From Opitutia bacterium (GTDB lineage Bacteria; Verrucomicrobiota; Verrucomicrobiia; Opitutales; Seribacteraceae): 5,240 nt of DNA. Position numbers and translations under genes: made by a program. How positions within the stretch are numbered: the stretch's first letter is position 1; every line of letters begins with the position of its first letter. Shown in pieces: positions 1 through 5,240 of the stretch. The stretch spans positions 9,473-14,712 of the forward strand of contig NZLE01000113.1 in assembly GCA_002692605.1 (NCBI GenBank), in the 5' to 3' direction. The notes beneath the pieces are model-generated. The model had not been told where the DNA came from. It saw nothing but the letters and a program-made list of their open reading frames with translations, and ran no database searches.

Positions 1-1158
1 ATGGGTTGGATCTCTTTGCTGGAATCGGAGAGCATGCATGAAGATGCGACTCGGATGGCGGAAAATCTCAAAAGAAAAGCTGCCAAGCAAGGAGAGCTTT
101 CGCCAGTTCATCTCAAGCCTTATGACGAACTTTCGGATTCCGAACAGGTACTGGTCCCTTCGCCTGCGACAGGAAAAGTGGGTTCTCTCACTCCTCCTCG
201 CGAGTTCAACATGATGTTCGAAACGCATGTCGGAGCTCTTAGGGACGCTTCTTCAAAATGCTTTCTAAGACCGGAAACCGCTCAAGGGATTTTCGCTAAC
301 TTCAAAAACATAACCGATACCGGAAGGGTGAAAGTGCCTTTCGGAATAGCTCAGATAGGAAAGGCTTTTCGAAATGAAATCACTCCTAGGAATTTCATTT
401 TTCGATCTCGGGAGTTCGAGCAAATGGAAATCGAATATTTTATTCCTCCCGGTGACGAGGAGTGGCCTCTCCGGCATAAGGAATGGATTAAGATCAGAAA
501 GGATTGGTTTCAAACGATCGGCTTGACTGAAGATCATTTGGGCGAAGAAGTTCATCCACAGGAAAAACTTGCTCATTACGCTCAGGCATGCACGGACATA
601 ACCTTCAAGTTTCCCTTTGGTGAGCATGAGTTGGAAGGGATTGCCGCACGCGGTAATTTCGACTTGACCCAACACCAAGACCATTCCGGCAAATCCTTGG
701 AGTTTTTTGATGAAAATCTAAAGCAAAAATATTTACCCCACGTCATCGAACCCAGCCTCGGAGTGGATCGCACTTTTCTTGCCGTTCTTTGCTCAGCTTA
801 TTCGGTTGATGAGGTCGAAGGCGAAAAGAGAACCGTACTTCGATTTAATCCGAGAGTGGCTCCGATAAAGGCAGGAATTTTTCCTTTGGTGAAAAACAAG
901 CCCGAGTTGGTGAACAGAGCCCAGAAGTTGTACAAGCGACTTCAAAAAAGGTGGAATGTCGTTTATGACCAAAGTGGAGCCATAGGTCGTCGATATCGAA
1001 GGATTGACGAAGCGGGTGCTCCCTTTGGCCTGACCGTGGACTTTGATACGATTGAAGGGGACGGAACAATCACTTTGCGCGATCGTGACTCTATGAAGCA
1101 GGAGCGATTATCCGAAGACGAGGCCTTCGCTTATTTGGAGGAACGAATCAATCCTTAA
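1..1158 (+). CDS. glyS: Glycyl-tRNA synthetase, single-chain dimeric type (5' end outside window)
   Basis: Cytoplasmic class II enzyme that attaches glycine to tRNA-Gly using ATP. Of the 385 visible residues, 89-101 hold the glycine-enzyme signature LRPETAQGIFANF, and 121-146 hold class II motif 2 with FRNE at 123-126 and FEQMEIEYF at 139-147. Residues 211-225 (LEGIAARGNFDLTQH) match the glycine-pocket region, and motif 3 with GVDR lies at 254-257. The anticodon-binding domain runs from about 285 to 385, with YDQSGAIGRRYRR at 322-334 and VDFDTIEGDGTITLRDRD at 346-363. Class II motif 1 and the N-terminal region are absent; family members are usually about 450-600 residues. The gene therefore almost certainly starts left of the window, and the ATG at position 1 is probably an internal methionine. 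No CxxC zinc knuckle is visible in the segment before residue 62. It is not the alpha2-beta2 GlyQ/GlyS type. It converges on recJ with overlapping stop codons. Confidence 0.95.
   Translation: MGWISLLESESMHEDATRMAENLKRKAAKQGELSPVHLKPYDELSDSEQVLVPSPATGKVGSLTPPREFNMMFETHVGALRDASSKCFLRPETAQGIFANFKNITDTGRVKVPFGIAQIGKAFRNEITPRNFIFRSREFEQMEIEYFIPPGDEEWPLRHKEWIKIRKDWFQTIGLTEDHLGEEVHPQEKLAHYAQACTDITFKFPFGEHELEGIAARGNFDLTQHQDHSGKSLEFFDENLKQKYLPHVIEPSLGVDRTFLAVLCSAYSVDEVEGEKRTVLRFNPRVAPIKAGIFPLVKNKPELVNRAQKLYKRLQKRWNVVYDQSGAIGRRYRRIDEAGAPFGLTVDFDTIEGDGTITLRDRDSMKQERLSEDEAFAYLEERINP
1155..1158. other. Shared TTAA: overlapping stop codons of glyS and recJ
   Basis: The palindromic tetranucleotide TTAA supplies the TAA stop of glyS (1156-1158, + strand) and the TAA stop of recJ (1157-1155 read on the - strand). 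The convergent genes overlap by 4 bp, leaving no intergenic spacer. Any terminator for either gene must therefore lie inside the other gene's coding sequence. Confidence 0.9.
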
Positions 1159-2876
1159 GAACTGAGTTTCCAGTCTTCCAAGACCATCTGGAGGTTTTTT
1201 CTTCCATTCCATTCATTCCACCTCAATCGAAAGGCCAGGTCAATTTCAGTATTTGCAGGAGGTATTTTGGAAGCCATCTTCCATGCAATTCCCTGAATTA
1301 AGCGAGTCCCATTATGAAGGGAAAACTGAAAATGCTCACCGGATCCGACCATCTTGGCCGGATGAGCCAGTTGCGTTTTTCGTATCGCTACAAGAGGCTC
1401 TGGGTTTTCCTGTCCATAGGGAGCAAGATGGTTCAGTTCCTCGAGGAATTCGGGTTGGAGGTCGGAAGAGGAAATCGTGAGATCGATCTGAAGGCTTGGA
1501 TCTTCGAAAGTCCCTCCATTTTGCTCGAAGATTGCCCGAATGAAAGCCTTGGTGAAGGCATCGATGTTTTGACGATGCAAGCTAAGCCCAACTGCAACAG
1601 GATGACCACCCCAGTGCAAAAGATGCTCTTTGCATAAGGTAAGGGTTTTTACCAAATCAAACCCTGGGACTCCTCGGCCCGAACCTCGGTACTCCTCTTC
1701 ATCCGCTTGTGCAAGAACCAGGCAAGGCTTACCCAGCGAATTTGCCATTTTGCCCGCTACTATACCAACGACTCCTGGATTCCACGCCTTGCCTTCTCCA
1801 CATACGACGACCCCTGGGCTATCCGAAAACTTTTCTTTTGCCATAAGCAGGGCCTCATCGGTCAGCTGAGCTTCAATCAACTTACGTTCTTCATTGTAAT
1901 CATTCATCTGCCGAGCCAACTTTCCGCAGATCTCACGATCCTGTTCTAAGAAAAGGTTGGATGCAACCTCCGGGTCGTTCAAGCGACCGCAAGCGTTGAT
2001 ACGTGGAGCCAATTTGAAAGTGATGTCTTCGCTTTCGGGACAATGATTGGTAGCTATCCCCGATGCTGCAAGCAAGGCAACTAAGCCGGGCTCGGGATTT
2101 TTTCCCAAGTGCTTTAGGCCGAACCTGGCAAGAATGCGGTTTTCCAAACGTAAAGGAACCAAATCTGCAATGGTGCCTAGCGCTACAAAAGGTAAAATCT
2201 TCTTCAAGTCAACCGAGTGGGCATTGGAACAATCTCTCTCCCTCAATTCCTTGATCAGCCCATGAATGAGCTTGAATGCCAATCCTGCCGTACAAAGATT
2301 CCTCCAGGGTTCTCCCTCATCAGGATGGAGATGGGGATTGAGCATGATGGGTTCTTCCGGAAGCTCTTCTTTTGCCTGATGATGATCGACAACAACCAAA
2401 TCGATTCCCTTACCCGCAAGAATCTTTGCCTCCTCGAAGGAGTTCGTGCCACAATCCAGAGCAATGACAAGTTTAACGTCACCGAGTTTGAGCCCTCTTG
2501 CCAAGATTTCCTTTGTAAGGCCATACCCTTCGTCTTTTCTCCTTGGAATCACGTAAAAGGGATCCGAACCAAGAGTTGCAAGAATCTTTTTGACGAGGAC
2601 GGTAGAGGTTATGCCATCGACGTCATAATCACCCACCAGAAGGATCCCTTCTCGAGATTCTATGGATTTGATAATTCGAAGAACCGCTTCCCTCAGGCGG
2701 GGTATTTCAAAAGGGTCCGCCAAATGGGCTAATTTGGGTTTTAGAAAGTCTAAAGCCGAGTCGCTAAAGTCAAAACCTCTCAGATGAAGAAGACGAGATA
2801 GCGCGGGTGAGATGGAGAGAGATCGACTAAGCGAATCAACGGAGTTTTCGTCAGCCTTCCTTTCAACCCAGAGCAT
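1155..2876 (-). CDS. recJ: Single-stranded-DNA-specific 5'-3' exonuclease RecJ
   Basis: Cytoplasmic metal-dependent (Mn/Mg) nuclease of the DHH family, which degrades single-stranded DNA from the 5' end in RecF-pathway recombination, mismatch repair and base-excision repair. The 573 residues match the usual length of about 570. The DHH domain carries DYDVDG at 83-88 (motif I), LDCG at 140-143 (motif II, D141), DHH at 164-166 (motif III), GTIADLVPL at 234-242 (motif IV, D238) and PRINACGRL at 291-299. The DHHA1 domain follows, with WNPGVVGIVAG at 365-375, GSGRG at 398-402 and GGHPVAVG at 423-430. The C-terminal OB-fold region begins near 455 and includes LAPYGQENPEP at 484-494. All expected catalytic residues are present, so it should be active. 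The start is fixed: an in-frame TAA lies three codons upstream, with no other start codon in between. It lies 36 nt downstream of secDF on the same strand and is probably cotranscribed with it. Confidence 0.97.
   Translation of the reverse strand: MLWVERKADENSVDSLSRSLSISPALSRLLHLRGFDFSDSALDFLKPKLAHLADPFEIPRLREAVLRIIKSIESREGILLVGDYDVDGITSTVLVKKILATLGSDPFYVIPRRKDEGYGLTKEILARGLKLGDVKLVIALDCGTNSFEEAKILAGKGIDLVVVDHHQAKEELPEEPIMLNPHLHPDEGEPWRNLCTAGLAFKLIHGLIKELRERDCSNAHSVDLKKILPFVALGTIADLVPLRLENRILARFGLKHLGKNPEPGLVALLAASGIATNHCPESEDITFKLAPRINACGRLNDPEVASNLFLEQDREICGKLARQMNDYNEERKLIEAQLTDEALLMAKEKFSDSPGVVVCGEGKAWNPGVVGIVAGKMANSLGKPCLVLAQADEEEYRGSGRGVPGFDLVKTLTLCKEHLLHWGGHPVAVGLSLHRQNIDAFTKAFIRAIFEQNGGTFEDPSLQIDLTISSSDLQPEFLEELNHLAPYGQENPEPLVAIRKTQLAHPAKMVGSGEHFQFSLHNGTRLIQGIAWKMASKIPPANTEIDLAFRLRWNEWNGRKNLQMVLEDWKLSS
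1167..1200 (+). terminator. Candidate intrinsic terminator of glyS, inside the recJ 3' end
   Basis: Eight bases after the glyS stop, TTTCCAG (1167-1173) can pair with CTGGAGG (1188-1194). That gives five Watson-Crick pairs plus two G-T wobbles, with a 14-nt loop in which TCT and AGA can form a small inner stem. Six T residues follow at once (1195-1200). The order (hairpin, then T-run, just past a stop) fits a rho-independent terminator reading rightward. The stem is weak, however, and the segment also encodes the RecJ C-terminus, so the pairing may be chance. The - strand shows no matching T-run beyond the recJ stop. Confidence 0.35.
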
Positions 2877-2912
2877 ATGGAATTAGGTATCGAACCGAAC
2901 CAACTGGCAAAC
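2877..2912 (-). promoter_or_regulatory. secDF-recJ spacer and recJ translation start region
   Basis: This is the only intergenic DNA in the window, 36 nt long. Read on the - strand, it carries no GGAGG-like Shine-Dalgarno sequence before the recJ ATG; the bases just upstream are CCTAATTCCAT. An in-frame TAA three codons upstream rules out an earlier start. The spacer is too short for a full promoter of its own, which supports cotranscription from secDF. It includes a short tandem GGTTC-GGTTC. How ribosomes load on recJ is not evident; coupling to secDF termination or Shine-Dalgarno-independent initiation are both possible. Confidence 0.4.
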
Positions 2913-2936
2913 TCATTTTGAATTGGAAGTTTGCCA
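2905..2936 (-). repeat. Perfect 9-bp inverted repeat spanning the secDF stop codon
   Basis: TGGCAAACT at 2905-2913 is the exact reverse complement of AGTTTGCCA at 2928-2936, with a 14-nt spacer. In the leftward transcript the 5' arm is the last Trp-Gln-Thr codons of secDF. The TGA stop lies at the end of the loop with its final A in the 3' arm. The hairpin ends 28 nt before the recJ ATG. No U-run follows, so it is not a standard intrinsic terminator. It could protect the upstream message, reduce read-through into recJ, or influence recJ translation. Its role is inferred; the repeat itself is plainly visible. Confidence 0.55.
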
Positions 2937-5240
2937 ATCGTATTTCGGTAGGATTTCTCCATCCTCAACGTGTTTTCTATCACCATTGTGCCACCAGTAG
3001 AAGATTGGGCTGGCAATAAAGATGGAAGAAAAGGTTCCAGTTAAGATACCGATTACGAAGACAAATGCGAAATCCTTAATGATACCTGCTCCAAAAACCC
3101 ATAAGGAGACTGCCGCAAGCAAAGTGGTGAAACTGGTAAGTACGGATCGCGAAAGGACGCGGTTAATGGCAATGAGAATAATTTTACGCAGGTTCGTTAC
3201 AGGATTTAATTCCAGTTCTTCTCGAATACGATCGAAGACCACAATGGTATCATTGATCGAATAACCCACTATCATAAGAATGGATGCAAGCATGGGGGCA
3301 GTGAATTGTCCGGAGCAAAAAGTTCCTCCAGTTAGATTGCCAACGAGAACGAAAAGACCGACCGTCATTAGTATATCATGAATGGTTGCTGCTACCGCAC
3401 CGAATGCGTAGCCCATCTCAAACCTTACCGCGACGTAAAGTAAAATTCCAATCAAGGCAACGGCTACCGAAATAAGAGCATCCTCTTTAATTTGATCGCT
3501 TACGGATGCTCCGATGTTACTGGAACCCTCTTCTTCAAAAGCAGAATCAGGAAATTTCTGTTGCAATAGAGTCAATGCATCCCGAGATTTTCCAACCTCA
3601 GTTTGGAGGACGAGTTTGGAAGAAGCTTCTCCCGAACCGATTTCCGAACGATACACATGTTGCACTTCACCGATTTGCTGATCTTGATTGAAAACCGAGT
3701 CCAATTCTCCCGGATCGACCGAGTTTGAGAAAGAAGCGACCAGCTCCTCGCCGCCTCGAAAATCGATACCAAGGATTTGGTCTTTTTTCGAATAGATGGA
3801 ATAAAAACCAATGCCCACGATGATCCAAGAACCGAGGAAAGCAAGTTTGCGAAATTTGTGAAAGTCAATTTCGTGTCGAGGTTTGCGCTTTTCGATTGCC
3901 TGAAGACTAATCAGATTCCCAACGCCCGCGGCCAAAAGCAAGTTCATGAGCATTCTGCTTATGAAAAGGGCGCAGAAAACCGAAGTTACGATACCGATTG
4001 CAAGAGTTATACCGAATCCTTTGACCGGTCCCGTTCCCAACCAAATGAGAATGGAAGCGGTGATCAAAGTGGTTAGATTTGCGTCAATAATAGTTGAAAA
4101 AGCCTTGGCATATCCGCCGGCAAGCGCATTTTCCGAGCTTTTCCCCGATCTCAATTCCTCTCTGATTCTTTCAAAAATCAGAATGTTCGCATCGACCGCC
4201 ATTCCAACAGTCAGAACCAATGCGGCCATTCCCGGAAGAGTGAAAGTAGCCTGAAAGATTCCCGCAAGGACAGCAATAACAAGCAAGACGTTTGTCCCAA
4301 CCGAGAGAACGGCCACCATCCCTCCGGCCTTGTAGTACGTAATCATGAATGCAATGACTAGAATGGCTCCTAGGATAGATGCGTTCAAACTGCTATCGAG
4401 AGCGCCCGCGGCCAAGGTCGGGGACACCTCATATTTTTCTCCGATGACCAGAGACACCTTCAGGGGATTGTTGAGAATGTCGGATAGCATCTTAGCTTCT
4501 CTGTAGCTGAAATTTCCTGTTATTACAGCACTGCCTCCACCGATCCTTTCTCGCACGGTTGGCGCACTTTCAAGTTGTCCGTCCAAGACGATTGCCAAGC
4601 GACCCAAGGCTCCTGTGTTAGGATCGGCCATTTGAGCAATATCGCTGGTTAAGTCCGCAAAAATCTTAGCTCCTTCATTCGTAAAGTCCAATCGAACTTC
4701 CCATCCACCCATTTCATCGGGCCCGGGGGCTGCCTCCTCAATGATTTCGCCATCGGCGGACCAAAGTCTTCTAACCCAAATCGGGCGTTCGTTTGGTTGA
4801 GAATCACTCCTTAACATAGAAACGTAGGGGATGTCCTCGTCATCAGTCCATTCTTCTCCCTCCTGAACCGGGATAGGCGCGTCCGCGTTTACGTTTACGA
4901 TTCTGAATTCCAACTTCGCCGGTTTTTGCAATTCTTCGATGATTCCGGGATCCTGCTTGGTCGTGCGGTCTGGAATTTGGACTTCAATGGACCGATCTCC
5001 CTTTTTGCGGACAACCGTTTCGGCAACTCCGAAAGCGTTGAGGCGTTCGCTCATGATTTCCACCACCTTGTCCATTGGAGTGGCACCGGATTCGGTAAGC
5101 TCATCGGTTTGGTTAAGGTCAGTTGCCTCCATGGTAAACGCGATGCCACCTCGGAGGTCAAGCCCACGCTTGATCGCAGCCTGTGAGTTTCTCAAGAGGG
5201 TTCTGAGAACCAGATCATTTCGTTTGTCACGATCCTTGAC
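2913..5240 (-). CDS. secDF: Fused protein translocase subunit SecDF (5' end outside window)
   Basis: Inner-membrane, RND-like, proton-driven accessory protein of the SecYEG translocon that pulls exported proteins out of the channel. Numbering starts at the codon at 5240-5238. The frame is open to the right edge, so the gene begins outside; an apparent TTG start at 5195 is internal. Of the 775 visible residues, SecD motif GLDLRGG is at 26-32, then the large periplasmic P1 domain to about 280, then membrane segments near 287-304, 308-330, 337-356, 383-402 and 408-430. The SecF half begins with a membrane segment near 464-483, followed by GIDFRGG at 491-497, a smaller periplasmic domain, and segments near 589-607, 612-634, 649-669, 699-718 and 721-750. 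Only the first of the usual twelve segments is missing. The proton-relay residues match those known in Thermus SecDF: D350 (GMAVDAN), D664 (YSINDT) and R698 (LSRS). The SecD-SecF fusion is natural, with both halves intact in one frame. recJ follows downstream. Confidence 0.96.
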   Translation of the reverse strand, partial: VKDRDKRNDLVLRTLLRNSQAAIKRGLDLRGGIAFTMEATDLNQTDELTESGATPMDKVVEIMSERLNAFGVAETVVRKKGDRSIEVQIPDRTTKQDPGIIEELQKPAKLEFRIVNVNADAPIPVQEGEEWTDDEDIPYVSMLRSDSQPNERPIWVRRLWSADGEIIEEAAPGPDEMGGWEVRLDFTNEGAKIFADLTSDIAQMADPNTGALGRLAIVLDGQLESAPTVRERIGGGSAVITGNFSYREAKMLSDILNNPLKVSLVIGEKYEVSPTLAAGALDSSLNASILGAILVIAFMITYYKAGGMVAVLSVGTNVLLVIAVLAGIFQATFTLPGMAALVLTVGMAVDANILIFERIREELRSGKSSENALAGGYAKAFSTIIDANLTTLITASILIWLGTGPVKGFGITLAIGIVTSVFCALFISRMLMNLLLAAGVGNLISLQAIEKRKPRHEIDFHKFRKLAFLGSWIIVGIGFYSIYSKKDQILGIDFRGGEELVASFSNSVDPGELDSVFNQDQQIGEVQHVYRSEIGSGEASSKLVLQTEVGKSRDALTLLQQKFPDSAFEEEGSSNIGASVSDQIKEDALISVAVALIGILLYVAVRFEMGYAFGAVAATIHDILMTVGLFVLVGNLTGGTFCSGQFTAPMLASILMIVGYSINDTIVVFDRIREELELNPVTNLRKIILIAINRVLSRSVLTSFTTLLAAVSLWVFGAGIIKDFAFVFVIGILTGTFSSIFIASPIFYWWHNGDRKHVEDGEILPKYDWQTSNSK

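Noticed and set aside
1..3. ATG at position 1 as the true start of glyS
   Set aside because: A protein starting here would lack class II motif 1 and the usual N-terminal region. The ATG probably coincides with the window edge by chance.
265..684. Open reading frame of 139 codons on the - strand opposite glyS
   Set aside because: It overlaps the conserved GlyRS catalytic core on the other strand and its product resembles no known family.
1104..1130. Short inverted repeat CGAAG/CTTCG near the glyS 3' end as a recJ terminator
   Set aside because: Only five pairs form, no T-run follows on the - strand, and the segment encodes a normal GlyRS C-terminus.
2217..2732. Open reading frame of 171 codons on the + strand opposite recJ
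   Set aside because: It lies wholly inside a recJ region that carries catalytic motifs I-III on the other strand, and its translation has no recognisable domain. It is an antisense shadow.
2885..2900. GGTTCGATACC on the - strand, resembling a tRNA T-arm
   Set aside because: No acceptor, D or anticodon arms can be found around it, and it sits in a 36-nt spacer between two coding genes.
5193..5195. TTG as the start codon of secDF
   Set aside because: The frame continues without a stop for 15 further codons to the window edge, and the first SecD membrane segment is still missing, so this TTG is an internal leucine codon.
1..5240. A new defence, mobile or secondary-metabolite system
   Set aside because: All but 36 nt is accounted for by three well-known housekeeping genes with intact motifs. 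There are no repeat arrays, transposase genes, integrase genes or unexplained open stretches.

Overview
The window holds three ordinary housekeeping genes on about 5.2 kb of moderate-GC DNA, and coding sequence covers nearly all of it. From left to right they are the 3' part of a single-chain glycyl-tRNA synthetase gene (glyS, + strand), a complete single-strand DNA exonuclease gene (recJ, - strand), and most of a fused SecD-SecF protein-export gene (secDF, - strand) that runs off the right edge. I see no mobile element, CRISPR array, tRNA, rRNA, phage gene or defence cassette, and no sign of a new biological system.

Organism: a bacterium, probably of the Planctomycetota-Verrucomicrobiota-Chlamydiota group, with Verrucomicrobiota (Opitutae/Puniceicoccales-like) my best guess. 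Three things point there: SecD and SecF are fused in one chain, recJ lies directly downstream of secDF (an adjacency I recall from Chlamydia), and the GlyRS is the dimeric single-chain type with wording in its core motifs that I associate with Verrucomicrobiota. This is recognition from memory, not a database result.

Layout: glyS reads rightward and stops at 1156-1158. recJ reads leftward and stops at 1157-1155, so the two convergent genes share a TTAA with no intergenic DNA. A weak hairpin followed by T6 just inside recJ may terminate glyS transcription. secDF reads leftward, ends at 2913, and is followed after 36 nt by the recJ start codon, so the two look like one transcription unit, secDF then recJ. 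A perfect 9-bp inverted repeat spans the secDF stop codon, and recJ has no obvious Shine-Dalgarno sequence. These junction details are the only points that merit a second look.

Function: GlyRS charges tRNA-Gly for translation, SecDF uses the proton gradient to pull proteins through SecYEG, and RecJ degrades single-stranded DNA 5' to 3' in recombination and repair. The three share no pathway; their linkage looks like inherited gene order rather than a functional module. Promoters for glyS and for the secDF-recJ unit lie outside the window.
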